A stretch of 62,679 nt of DNA, taken from contig JAKAKJ010000012.1 of NCBI GenBank assembly GCA_021824575.1, positions 1 through 62,679 of the forward strand, given 5' to 3'. Below are positions 54,000 through 62,226 of this stretch, piece after piece. Origin of the DNA: Chloroflexota bacterium. GTDB taxonomy: Bacteria; Chloroflexota; Anaerolineae; Anaerolineales; Villigracilaceae. A model generated the notes under the pieces. That model was not told the DNA's origin. It saw nothing but the letters and a program-made list of their open reading frames with translations, and searched no databases. The position numbers and the translations under genes were made by a program. How positions within the stretch are numbered: position 1 is the first letter of the stretch; each line of letters opens with the position of its first letter.

Positions 54000-55499
54000 G
54001 TGCCAATCGTAAGCATCGTCATCATTTACTTCTTCTACGGACTGGCCTTCTTCAGCATGGGGCTGCTGGTAATCATGGAAGGAGGCCGCTCATCCGACGA
54101 ACGCGTGCGTAAGGCTCTGCGTCCGCTGGCAGGATTCGGACTCATCCACGCCGCGCATGAATGGTCGGAGATGTTCGCGTACATTGATCAAATGGCGGGA
54201 CACAGCGGCACAACAGCACTCTATGTTTTTCAACTTTCCACATTGGCCTTTTCATTTCTTTCGCTGGCGGCGTTCGGCACATACCTGCTTGCCAAAGACG
54301 AAATTGCACAGCGAATCAGCCTGATGGTTCCGCTCGGTCTCGTCGCAATCTGGGTGTTCGGCCTCATCAACATCAAAGCTACATATCCGCCCGCGGACAT
54401 TTTCAACGCGGCGCATACCTGGACGCGTTACGTACTTGCCATCCCAGCCAGCATTTTGGCTGCGATTGGTTTGGTCGCACAGCAGCGCGCTTTCCGACGC
54501 GTCGGCCTGGTGCGATTCGGGCAGGATGCGTTATGGGCCGCGGTCGCGTTTGCATGGTATGGAATCTTTGGTCAGTTGTTTGCCAGTACCAGCGTTTTAC
54601 CGCCATCCAACTTTATCAATGAGAATCTTTTCCTGCAAATCTTTGGTTTTCCCATTCAACTTTTTCGCGCCGCCATTGCGGTGATCGCTTCCATTTTTGT
54701 CATCCGTTTCCTGCGCGCCTTTCAAGTGGAGACCGAACAAAAGATCGCGACGCTGCAAGCCGAGCAGCTCAAGGAAGCCCAGCAGCGCGAGGCGATGCGC
54801 GGCGAACTCTTTCGACGCGTGGTGGCCGCACAGGAATCCGAACGGCAGCGGATCGCGCGCGATTTGCACGACGAGACCGGCCAGTCTTTGACCGCGATCG
54901 GCATGGGCTTGCGCGGACTGGAGGCGCGCATCACACGCGACCCAAAGCGGGCGACCGATACCCTGCACGAACTTCAAACACTGGCAGCGGATTCCCTTAA
55001 AGAACTCCAGCGTCTGATGACGGATTTGCGCCCCTCGCATCTCGATGATCTGGGTCTTTCGGCCGCGCTGCGCTGGTACGGAGGAAAAATCGAGGAACGG
55101 TATCCACTCCAGGTTCGCGTGGAGATTTCGGGATACGAACAACCCATCGAGGAAGCCGCGAAGATCGCCACGTTCCGAATCGTACAGGAAGCGCTGAACA
55201 ACGTCATCAAACATGCCGAAGCAAAGAACGTCAAAATCGAGTTGGACTTTGAAGAGAAAGGGATGCGCGTCCATGTACGCGATGATGGCCGAGGCTTCGA
55301 TCTCGACCATATCAAGATTCAGCAATCATCCAGCCGCCCGTCGCTTGGGCTGGCCGGGATGCAGGAACGAGCCGCTTTGTTGGGTGGAAAAGTCTCCTTC
55401 CAAACGCGGCCCGGACAGGGAACGTTGATCGAAGCGTTTATTCCGTATCATCATGAAAGCGAGGCTCAAGATGGCAACACGCCTGTTACTGGTGGATGA
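54000..55499 (+). CDS. sensor histidine kinase of the NarL/DegS type
   Basis: 499 residues. Seven hydrophobic segments in 1-240 form the membrane sensor. A coiled linker leads to HisKA_3 with ERQRIARDLHDETGQSL (His in DLHDE near 298), and the ATPase domain has N-box EALNNVIKHA, VRDDGRGFD and SLGLAGMQERAALLGG. GTG start with AGGAG upstream. The membrane region is of an unnamed type, with an early motif RPLAGFGLIHAAHEWSEMF. It pairs with the regulator that follows and overlaps it. Confidence 0.93.
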   Translation: MPIVSIVIIYFFYGLAFFSMGLLVIMEGGRSSDERVRKALRPLAGFGLIHAAHEWSEMFAYIDQMAGHSGTTALYVFQLSTLAFSFLSLAAFGTYLLAKDEIAQRISLMVPLGLVAIWVFGLINIKATYPPADIFNAAHTWTRYVLAIPASILAAIGLVAQQRAFRRVGLVRFGQDALWAAVAFAWYGIFGQLFASTSVLPPSNFINENLFLQIFGFPIQLFRAAIAVIASIFVIRFLRAFQVETEQKIATLQAEQLKEAQQREAMRGELFRRVVAAQESERQRIARDLHDETGQSLTAIGMGLRGLEARITRDPKRATDTLHELQTLAADSLKELQRLMTDLRPSHLDDLGLSAALRWYGGKIEERYPLQVRVEISGYEQPIEEAAKIATFRIVQEALNNVIKHAEAKNVKIELDFEEKGMRVHVRDDGRGFDLDHIKIQQSSSRPSLGLAGMQERAALLGGKVSFQTRPGQGTLIEAFIPYHHESEAQDGNTPVTGG

Positions 55500-56121
55500 T
55501 CACGCGGTGGTGCGTTCGGGGCTGCGAATGCTGCTCGGCTCCGAAAGCGATGTGGAAATCGTCGGCGAGGCCAGCACCGCCGCGGAAGCCATCGAAGCCG
55601 CGGCGCAATTCAATCCCGATCTCATTCTGATGGATATCGGCCTGCCCGATCTTTCGGGCATTGATGCGACGCGCGAGATCAAAAAACGATTCCCAAAAAT
55701 TTCGATCGTCGCACTGACGATCCACGAGGACGAGGAATATTTTTTCAAGATGCTCGAAGCAGGTGCGTCGGGTTATGTGCCCAAGCGCGCTGCGCCCGAA
55801 GAATTGCTGACCGCCATCCGCGCCGCGGCAACCGGTGAAGTTTATTTATATCCGTCGCTGGCAAAATTATTGGTGAAGGATTATCTCACGCAGGAACATC
55901 CTGCGGATGTGAAAGCCGGCCTTGATGGACTGACCGACCGCGAACACGAAGTGCTGATGCACCTGGCTGAAGGCGCAAGCAACGAAGAGATTGCGAAGTC
56001 GCTGGTCATCAGCCCGAAGACGGTGGAACGTCATCGCGAGAATATCATGCGAAAATTGAATTTGCATTCAAGATCAGAGCTTGTAAGATACGCAATCAGG
56101 AAGGGAATCATTAAGGCGTGA
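55471..56121 (+). CDS. NarL/FixJ-family response regulator
   Basis: 216 residues: receiver with DD at 9-10, phospho-Asp55 in LILMDIGLPD and Lys in YVPKRA; LuxR-type helix-turn-helix with LTDREHEVLMHLAEGASNEEIAKSLVISPKTVERH. GAGG lies 6 bases before the chosen ATG; an ATG 18 bases upstream is possible. It overlaps the kinase by 29 bases and therefore is coupled to it. The mobile region starts just after this gene. Confidence 0.94.
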   Translation: MATRLLLVDDHAVVRSGLRMLLGSESDVEIVGEASTAAEAIEAAAQFNPDLILMDIGLPDLSGIDATREIKKRFPKISIVALTIHEDEEYFFKMLEAGASGYVPKRAAPEELLTAIRAAATGEVYLYPSLAKLLVKDYLTQEHPADVKAGLDGLTDREHEVLMHLAEGASNEEIAKSLVISPKTVERHRENIMRKLNLHSRSELVRYAIRKGIIKA

Positions 56122-56164
56122 AGTCAGTGAGCAGTAAGCAGCAGGCAGCAGGCACGGTGGTCAG

Positions 56165-56305
56165 TTAGTTGTCGAGGGGAGATTTGACGGCGAGGCCGCC
56201 GCGCTGGAGGACATGGGTGTAGATCATGGTGGTCTTCACATCTTTGTGTCCCAGCAGTTCCTGAACAGTACGAATATCGTAGCCAGATTGCAGAAGATGT
56301 GTGGC
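56165..56305 (-). CDS. integron integrase, 3' exon
   Basis: 46 residues plus stop: [19 protein letters not shown], then [18 protein letters not shown] and SPLDN. This is the C-terminal part of an IntI-type tyrosine recombinase, with the second catalytic His in GHKD and the catalytic Tyr in MIYTHVL. The frame continues upstream into the intron without a start codon of its own. Joined to the 5' exon at 58834 it restores one frame, residues 282-327 of the integrase. Confidence 0.88.
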   Translation of the reverse strand, partial: ATHLLQSGYDIRTVQELLGHKDVKTTMIYTHVLQRGGLAVKSPLDN

Positions 56306-56366
56306 ATAGGGTGGAAGGGCGGCGCGTTGTCCTCTTACGAGGATACGTTTCCGCCCAGCCCCCTCC

Positions 56367-56399
56367 AAACCGGACGGGCAATTTTCAAAGCATCCGGCT
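56367..56399 (-). other. group II intron domain V
   Basis: On the minus strand the helix starts AGCCGGATGC, has the GAAA loop and closes GTCCGGTTT. This is the conserved catalytic hairpin of group II introns. Domain VI follows up to 56306, with an A seven bases from the 3' end as possible branch point. Confidence 0.8.
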
Positions 56400-56417
56400 T
56401 TCCCACATAGCATAATC

Positions 56418-58229
56418 TCAAGTTGGTGTACGGTGGTGATGGTAGCTCATGTGACATGCATGGCAAAGTAACTTTGTCGTCTGTGTTATGCCAGAATGCG
56501 CCACATGCGCCATGCCTTTCTTCACTCGCTGGGCTTTCTTCAAATGATTTGGATGGTGGACGTAAAGCGTTACACCTTCCGCTCCACATTGCTCACAACG
56601 GTTTCCCGCTTTTGCAAGGGTCTCCGTTCTTTTGGTTCGACTTCGTCCTTGCGCCCAATTGTCATTGATATAGGCTTGCTCATCTTCAACCTGATAGACT
56701 TGCACTGCGTTAAGTTGAAGACGAGTTGGGGACTTATGCCAAATGAAGTAACGGTTTTTCAAGCTTGGCGGCTTTCCAGGGATAGGGACATACAGTCCCA
56801 GGCAACCGGTCTTGGGGTCTCTGGCGTAATGGTCTTTCATCGTTTCGGCGATGGAGCGTTTATGACGCTTGCTGAGATAGTGAACCGTCTTCCAGTAGAT
56901 GACCATAGACAGTTTGCCGCCCGTCACATTGATGTTATGAGCGTAGCGATAGTAATTCGTCCAACCCCGCGCAATCGCAGTGACGTTTTTGAATACGTCG
57001 TATTCCGGCGCTTGCGAAAAGCGCGTGGCCTGTTCGACTTTGGAAACTGCGTGACGAACCGCTTCTTTGGGAATGCTTAGATGTAACCAGCCTGTTTTAT
57101 TTGGATTGGTTCTTCCTTCCAATTCATATCCCAGAAAACAGACTTTATCTTGCCAGTGTGTGATGTGAGACTTGTCTTGATTGAGGGTCAAACCCAGGTT
57201 GGTTTTCATCCATTCGGCGATGGCGGTTTTCATGCTTGCGGCTTCCATTTTGCTGGCGTTGCATAGGAGAATTAGAAAATCATCTGCATAGCGGGTATAG
57301 TAGGTTGCTTTGCGCGGCAGGCTGCGCGGTTGCAAATTGCGCAAACGTAGTTTTTCTTGATATTCCTGTCGCAACTTCTCAGGGGTGGAGTTTTTGGGCA
57401 TGGGACGTTTTCCGTTTAGGTAGCGGTGGATGTCGGTCATGCGATAATGCAAACGCATGTATTCGGGATTGCTGCGTACGTTTCTCTCCTGCGGCGTTTG
57501 AGGAGCAGGGTTCGCTCCTATTTCCCTTTCCAGCCAAGTATCGAATTCATGCAGGACGATATTGGCAAGAATGGGACTCACAATGCCACCTTGCGGAGTG
57601 CCTGAGTAAGAGGGAGCAAAATTGCCTGCTTCCATCACTCCGGCTTTCAGCATTTTGCATATCAGGTTTATGAAGCGTTCATCCTTGATGCGTTTACGCA
57701 GGCAATTGAGGATGACAGAATGTGGGATGCTTCCAAAGCAATCTGTGATGTCACCTTCAATAATCCACTTTGCGCCTGCGCGATATGCACTGGACGCCTG
57801 ACGTATGGCTGTGATGGTGCTGTGTTGCGACCGAAATCCATGCGAGCATTTACGAAACACGGGTTCATAGATGGCTTCCAAAATGAGTGCGACGCCTGCT
57901 TGAATGATTTTGTCACGACTGGTGGGAATGCCTAGCGGGCGAAGTTTCCCGTTACGTTTGGGAATGTAAACCCGCCGAACAGGTTGCGGTTGATATGTCC
58001 CTGTTCGGAGTTCTTGGCTCAGCCAGACAATTTTCTCATTGTCCATGTCTGCCATTTTCTGTCCGTCCACTCCTGGAGTTTGTGCGCCTTTATTTCCTGC
58101 AATGCGTTCTTTGGCAATTGCCAGCAGTCCCCCTTGTCTTATCAGGCGATACAAACGAGTGAAGCGTTTGTTGGCATCTTGCGTTGCCAACTGTTTGAGA
58201 TGTTCAAGTTCTGCAACGACATCTTTCAT
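56418..58229 (-). CDS. ltrA: group II intron reverse transcriptase/maturase with HNH domain
   Basis: About 603 residues from the ATG with AGAGGTGA upstream (an earlier GTG is possible). Reverse transcriptase blocks include [53 protein letters not shown] and the active-site YADD in [11 protein letters not shown]. The maturase X domain follows (FLGYELEGR then [10 protein letters not shown]), and the C-terminus is an HNH endonuclease ([27 protein letters not shown]). All catalytic motifs are intact, so the intron could be mobile and able to splice. Acts in the cytoplasm with the intron RNA. Confidence 0.95.
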   Translation of the reverse strand: MKDVVAELEHLKQLATQDANKRFTRLYRLIRQGGLLAIAKERIAGNKGAQTPGVDGQKMADMDNEKIVWLSQELRTGTYQPQPVRRVYIPKRNGKLRPLGIPTSRDKIIQAGVALILEAIYEPVFRKCSHGFRSQHSTITAIRQASSAYRAGAKWIIEGDITDCFGSIPHSVILNCLRKRIKDERFINLICKMLKAGVMEAGNFAPSYSGTPQGGIVSPILANIVLHEFDTWLEREIGANPAPQTPQERNVRSNPEYMRLHYRMTDIHRYLNGKRPMPKNSTPEKLRQEYQEKLRLRNLQPRSLPRKATYYTRYADDFLILLCNASKMEAASMKTAIAEWMKTNLGLTLNQDKSHITHWQDKVCFLGYELEGRTNPNKTGWLHLSIPKEAVRHAVSKVEQATRFSQAPEYDVFKNVTAIARGWTNYYRYAHNINVTGGKLSMVIYWKTVHYLSKRHKRSIAETMKDHYARDPKTGCLGLYVPIPGKPPSLKNRYFIWHKSPTRLQLNAVQVYQVEDEQAYINDNWAQGRSRTKRTETLAKAGNRCEQCGAEGVTLYVHHPNHLKKAQRVKKGMAHVAHSGITQTTKLLCHACHMSYHHHRTPT

Positions 58230-58241
58230 AAGGTCTATCAC

Positions 58242-58833
58242 CTCTATATGTGTTGCCGTCCTGAACGGCTATGTCTCTGGTTCTTCGCCCTGTACATGGT
58301 TTTCCCATGCGCCCTGGGTGGTCGTTGCTCCACCGACTACTACAACCAGTCTGTCCCATCTGTCCCGTTGCGTCCCAAGCACGTCTGCCCATGATAGGCA
58401 AGCACAGATGGTTCCTCGGTAGCTGTCTGGTTACTGGATTGGGCTTGGGTTGGCTTCCGAACGCGTTCTCCCTGACAGGGAGCTTGAAAACTGGGTTCTT
58501 TGTATTTGCAGGCACTCGAACCTTCCGAACCTTTGCTCCGGTTTCATCGCTAAGTTACGCTCAACGATTTACAGTTCTCCTGGCACAACAAACCACCTGT
58601 GCCAGCCGCGGCTTGGTCACGTCTCGCCTTCGCCAATTACCGGCTAACCCTTTCCAACCATTCTGAACGTTTGCCTTTTGGGGTGTGGTCTACCCCTCAC
58701 AACTCGCTCATGTTCCCTGGAAGCTGACCAACATGGAACATCTTGGTATTCCATATCGCCAGGGTGAGAAAATCTGCTCCTGTTAGCAGATTGCGTCCCT
58801 TGACGCATTAACCAGACGCCCGAACGAGCGCCC
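58242..58833 (-). other. group II intron domains I-III (non-coding)
   Basis: 592 bases between the 5' splice site and the reverse transcriptase gene. No protein gene is supported. Structured elements on the minus strand include TGCGTCAAGGGACGCA near the 5' end and CTAACAGGAGCAG, typical of domain I. The exon-binding sites could not be fixed by eye. Confidence 0.6.
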
Positions 58834-59676
58834 GAAGGAGTGACGAAAGGTGTGTGGGGAAACCGGCTTGTCTATTTTGGCGAGTCGGGCGGCTTGTTTA
58901 ACCGCTTTTTGCAGGCTTGATTCGTTTACATGATGACGCTGTTTGATGCCGCTTACCGGATCAATAGATAAATCGGATGCAGGGAAAACATATTGCCAGG
59001 CAAATTCGCGGTTGGCATTCGGGTATTTCCGTTCAAGGGCGTAGGGAAGGTAAACCGTCCCGAAGCCGTCTGCAAGGTCGCGCTGGTGCAAGGCCCTGAC
59101 CTGTTGGATGTGGAGCCGCAGAGGTTCAAGCAAAGTATCAGGAAACATGGTCATACGATCATCTTCACCCTTGCCGTCCCGGACGATGATCTGATGATTG
59201 CCAAAGTCAATATCCTTGACGCGCAAGCGCAGGCACTCCATGAGGCGCAATCCACTGCCATACATGATCTGGGTCATGAGTTTGTAAGTGCCTGTCATTT
59301 TGCTGATGACAAGTCTGGCTTCTTCCCTGGATAGAACGGTCGGTACAGTTTTTGCGCGTTGGGGACGAAATTCAGCCAGGATGGATTCGTCCAGTTCAAG
59401 GTGCAGAACATGACGGTATAGAAAAAGGATGGCGCTCAATGCCTGATTCTGTGTAGATGCTGATACTTTCTTATCGGATGCAAGGTGGACAAGGAATTGG
59501 TTGATCTCTGTCGCAGCCATTTCCTTTGGATGGCGTTTGTTGTGAAAAAGGATATATTCCCTTACCCACGACACATAGGTTTCTTCTGTACGGCGGGAAT
59601 AATGCTTTAGATGGATGGCGTCGCGATACTGCTCGAGAAGTTTTTTGCCCTGCGGGGCGGGTTTTGTCTGTGCCAT
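58834..59676 (-). CDS. intI: integron integrase, 5' exon (IntI-type tyrosine recombinase)
   Basis: 281 residues up to HTFRHSF. N-terminal SAM-like core-binding domain, then catalytic Arg144 in [19 protein letters not shown] (given in parts), Lys169 in RDGKG and His275/Arg278 in HTFRH. The additional domain unique to integron integrases is present: [23 protein letters not shown] near 210-231, of which [12 protein letters not shown] is the key part. Without splicing the frame runs 16 residues into the intron and stops, giving a 297-residue protein without His301 and Tyr310. AAAGGG precedes the ATG. It would recombine attC and attI sites. Confidence 0.92.
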
Positions 59677-59725
59677 TTGATTGCCCTTTCACCGGATGAA
59701 GGCGTATAATTCCGTCCATAGTCTA

Positions 59726-59748
59726 TTATACAGAATCATTCTGTATAA
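59726..59748. promoter_or_regulatory. perfect 23-base palindrome, operator-like, at the integrase promoter
   Basis: TTATACAGAAT, one C, ATTCTGTATAA: all 11 pairs match. On the minus strand its end supplies a TATAAT that could be the -10 of the integrase gene, so a protein bound here would block it. The sequence is not the Bacillus-type LexA box, and the binder is unknown. Confidence 0.7.
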
Positions 59749-59771
59749 CACCCGAAATTGGGGAGTTAGAT

Positions 59772-59782
59772 GGAATCATTCC
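59772..59782. promoter_or_regulatory. second, shorter dyad of the same type
   Basis: GGAATCATTCC is a perfect 11-base dyad. Its surroundings GAATCATTCNGTATAACAC repeat the right part of the palindrome at 59726 with few changes, 40 bases away centre to centre (about four helical turns). A TATAAC follows in the direction of the cassette gene. Confidence 0.6.
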
Positions 59783-59794
59783 GTATAACACATA

Positions 59795-59804
59795 GTTGGC
59801 ACGC
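59795..59804 (+). other. attI/cassette junction core site
   Basis: GTTGGCACGC marks the start of the first cassette. It resembles the integron core GTTRRRY (not exact, the sixth base is C) and is the perfect reverse complement of GCGTGCCAAC at 60658-60667. In integrons the first bases of a cassette pair with the 5' end of its own attC, as seen here. Confidence 0.6.
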
Positions 59805-59848
59805 CCCTTGCAGAATGTTGTCAAAACCAAATTCGATATTGAGAAATT

Positions 59849-60655
59849 ATGCCTAATCGTACAGGGTCAAAAAAGAAAATTGATAAAGCCATTGTTGTTG
59901 CAATAATTGGCTTGGTTGGGGCTACAATAGCCGCATTATTTGCCAGTCCTGTACTTGTGGCTATTGTTCAAAAGACATCGCCAGCAGTAATGGCTACGGC
60001 TACTTCTACAACATCTGCTCCAATTCCAACTGCTACATTTATACCGACATCTACGTTCACCTTAACGCCTAAACAAGATTTTTCGTCAGATTGCATAAAT
60101 TCTACGGATTGGACTCCATCGCCTGAAAGTATTTCATTTACAAAAGAAAATAACTGTTGGGATTTATCAAGTTATGGTATTGCCGCCCAAGATAGCAATT
60201 TATCTTTCGTTATTAAAAATGACATACCGCAAGCGGGTTCTTTGTATACGCCAATCCCTGAAAAAGGCATTGTTAAATTCACTGTCAAGATTGATAAATT
60301 TATTTCAGGCAAAACAAATGGTAATTTAGTTTTTGGCGTAGGCACAGTTAATGATTGGTTGACAGAAGGTGAGTTTTTATTTTTTCGCGCCACAGATTCG
60401 GGCTACTATCTTGTATATGGAAACTCTGTACTTGAAGTTGGAAAGCGCACTATTGATAGTTATAAAATTGGCTCTGATATAGTTGTAGGCTTCCACTTTA
60501 ATAAATTAGCGTTTGACATTTATATAAACAATACAAAGATAGTGTCAGATATTCCTTTATCTGCATCAAGTCCTCAGGTTTTTTGGGTTGGGTATAGATT
60601 GCCAGAGAAATCTAATCTTGTGGCTTCTATATCAGGCTTTAGTATTGAAAAATAA
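59849..60655 (+). CDS. first gene-cassette product: anchored exported protein
   Basis: 268 residues, clearly richer in A+T than its neighbours. One membrane segment at about 14-40 (AIVVAIIGLVGATIAALFAS), a Thr/Pro-rich linker (SAPIPTATFIPTSTFTLTP), and an exported domain of about 190 residues rich in beta strands, with Cys at SSDC and NNCWDLSSYG. The layout resembles jelly-roll or concanavalin-like sugar-binding domains, without firm assignment. Different base use and the cassette ends suggest acquisition through the integron. Weak ribosome binding site. Confidence 0.7.
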   Translation: MPNRTGSKKKIDKAIVVAIIGLVGATIAALFASPVLVAIVQKTSPAVMATATSTTSAPIPTATFIPTSTFTLTPKQDFSSDCINSTDWTPSPESISFTKENNCWDLSSYGIAAQDSNLSFVIKNDIPQAGSLYTPIPEKGIVKFTVKIDKFISGKTNGNLVFGVGTVNDWLTEGEFLFFRATDSGYYLVYGNSVLEVGKRTIDSYKIGSDIVVGFHFNKLAFDIYINNTKIVSDIPLSASSPQVFWVGYRLPEKSNLVASISGFSIEK

Positions 60656-60657
60656 AA

Positions 60658-60695
60658 GCGTGCCAACAAAGCGTTCTCAGAAACCGCCACATTGC
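60658..60695 (+). other. left part of an attC-like site
   Basis: GCGTGCCAACAAAGCGTTCT and the following bases start 2 bases after the cassette stop codon. The opening fits the pattern of an attC 5' end (RYYYAAC, not exact) and pairs with 59795-59804. The complementary right part, expected within about 60-150 bases, was not found, so the site seems cut short or degenerate. Confidence 0.45.
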
Positions 60696-60700
60696 GAGGG

Positions 60701-60796
60701 ATGATTTTCAAGGCGAAGGCTTATCATAACAACACATCTTTGGAACTTGCTGAAAGATTTAGCTCGAAAATTCAATCAAATCCTAAAACTGATTAA
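60701..60796 (+). CDS. possible very short ORF after the attC-like site
   Basis: 31 codons starting MIFKAKAYHNN, with GAGGG directly before the ATG, perhaps too close to act as a ribosome binding site. No known family. It lies between the attC-like part and the IS element and could be a remnant of a second cassette. Coding status is uncertain. Confidence 0.25.
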   Translation: MIFKAKAYHNNTSLELAERFSSKIQSNPKTD

Positions 60797-60806
60797 ACGC
60801 AAACCA

Positions 60807-60836
60807 GGCGTTCTTCCCAGAAGGACGCCTTTTCTT
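60807..60836. terminator. hairpin with T-run beside the transposase
   Basis: AGGCGTTCTT and AAGGACGCCT pair (one G-T), followed on the plus strand by TTTCTTTT. It could end the cassette transcript, or protect the transposase from readthrough. The flanking TTTTGCCAACCC may be near the end of the IS. Confidence 0.65.
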
Positions 60837-60849
60837 TTGCCAACCCATT

Positions 60850-62226
60850 TCAGACTGACACTAATTGCAGACCGAACTTGGCCGCCTTCTTTTTCAAATA
60901 TTTGATCTGCTGCTCTTCGTACCGCTTTTGATATTCATGCAAACTGATCGGTTCATATTCCACTTGATACTTCAACATGCGATACACCACTCGCGCGATT
61001 GCATGCGCCGTGGCCACGGTTGCTTGGGCCGGACCTAACCTGGATTTCAAGCGCCGATACATTACCCCAAATACACAGTCCGCCTGCTTCACCGATTGTG
61101 CAGCCATTCTGAAGGCTTGCCCTGCGCGGTTCTTCGTCTTCAAGGTTTTGTTCTTCAAGATTTTCCCGCCCGAAATCTCGTGCTTGGGTGCCAATCCCAA
61201 CCACGAACAGAAATGTTTTTCCGTTGGGAACTTGTCTCCCACATCTGTCCCAGTTTCTGTGATCACGGTCTGTGCCAGAGATACCCCAAATCCATCCACC
61301 ACACTCAGGTCCACGCCACTGATGCGCTTCAAATGTTGGCGAATGCTTTCAGAGTGATACGGTGCATTCTTGCTGTGGGAATTGCGCTTCTTCACGGGGA
61401 GCGGCTTTACATCGCCTGCCTCCCAATCTGCTCGCGTCATTGCATACCTGCACTCAATCTCTTCGTCGCAAGCTTGAATCTGTTCAGTGTAAAAATCGTA
61501 GAGCGCCACAGACTGTTTGAGAATGAAAAGATGTTCTTCCCGCCAGGTGCCGGTCAGCGCCTTTCCAATCTCCTCTTCACTCTTCTTGCAGCCCGGCTCG
61601 CGCATGGCTGCCAGCGTCTGCGGGTCTCGCTCTCCCGCCAGGATCGCTCGAATGATGGTCTGGCCCGTTACTCCGGTCACATCCGTTACGGCCTGCGAGA
61701 GTTGAATGTTCATTTGCAACAAGGCTTTTTGCATGTGCTGGATGTGAGGCGAACGATGCTCCACCAGTTGGTTGCGATGACGCAGCAGGGTTCGCAAGGC
61801 GACCAGGTCGGCTTGGGGACGAAAGGAACTTTCCAACAATCCGTAACTGTGCAAGGTTTGGATCCACTGCGCATCGCTGATATCACTTTTCCTTCCGGCC
61901 ACCCTCCGCAAAGAACGCGAGCTGATCAATAAGCATTCAAAACCCTGTCGCTCCAATTCTTCAAACAATGGAATCCAATATACTCCTGTGCTTTCCATTG
62001 CCACCGTCTTTACATGATAGCTTCGCAACCATTTGGCCAAGGCTTGCAAATCCACCGTGTAGTTCCCAAACGCTTTCACAATTTGAGTGCTTGCATCACC
62101 GCTTACACATGCTACAATCTCCACCGCTCCGATATCTACTCCAGCTGCATTCGGATTCACTCGGCTCAAGCCGCTGAAGGGATGCGCTTCTTCGATCCCC
62201 GGCGTTCGTTTACTCTTTCGTCTCAT
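60850..62226 (-). CDS. IS110-family transposase (DEDD recombinase)
   Basis: 458 residues. N-terminal RuvC-like DEDD part: GVDIGAVEIVACV (first Asp), VAMESTGVYWIPL (Glu), GRKSDISDAQW (Asp pair). C-terminal Transposase_20 part: SVVDGFGVSLAQTVITETG and FCSWLGLAPKHEISGGK, where a Ser acts in the family. All landmarks are intact. AAGGAG lies 7 bases before the ATG. Elements of this family use a structured bridge RNA to choose target and donor; IS1111-type relatives are known to insert into attC sites. Confidence 0.93.
   Translation of the reverse strand: MRRKSKRTPGIEEAHPFSGLSRVNPNAAGVDIGAVEIVACVSGDASTQIVKAFGNYTVDLQALAKWLRSYHVKTVAMESTGVYWIPLFEELERQGFECLLISSRSLRRVAGRKSDISDAQWIQTLHSYGLLESSFRPQADLVALRTLLRHRNQLVEHRSPHIQHMQKALLQMNIQLSQAVTDVTGVTGQTIIRAILAGERDPQTLAAMREPGCKKSEEEIGKALTGTWREEHLFILKQSVALYDFYTEQIQACDEEIECRYAMTRADWEAGDVKPLPVKKRNSHSKNAPYHSESIRQHLKRISGVDLSVVDGFGVSLAQTVITETGTDVGDKFPTEKHFCSWLGLAPKHEISGGKILKNKTLKTKNRAGQAFRMAAQSVKQADCVFGVMYRRLKSRLGPAQATVATAHAIARVVYRMLKYQVEYEPISLHEYQKRYEEQQIKYLKKKAAKFGLQLVSV

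Larger units (their letters stand above)
56306..58833 (-). mobile_element. group II intron inserted in the integrase gene
   Basis: About 2528 bases on the same strand as the integrase. The 5' end reads GGGCG (consensus GUGYG, four of five). The 3' end is CCCTAT, with terminal AY as expected. Domain V lies at 56367-56399, and a reverse transcriptase gene occupies domain IV. The 5' region of 592 bases must form domains I-III and contains hairpins such as TGCGTC-AAGG-GACGCA. The boundaries were set by where the two integrase parts join in frame, so they could be off by a base or two. Confidence 0.85.

Noticed and set aside
56165-56413. A free-standing 82-codon gene
   Set aside because: Only the last 46 codons show integrase sequence; the first part is intron domain V/VI sequence read as protein, so it is an exon and not a separate gene.
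58270-58666. A 131-codon open frame on the plus strand beside the reverse transcriptase
   Set aside because: It overlaps the 5' part of the intron RNA, has no family match and no ribosome binding site; the region is explained by intron domains I-III.
59726-59748. Integrase-binding attI repeat as explanation of the palindrome
   Set aside because: Classical attI direct repeats are not perfect dyads, and the overlap with a -10 box suits an operator better. An attI role is not excluded.
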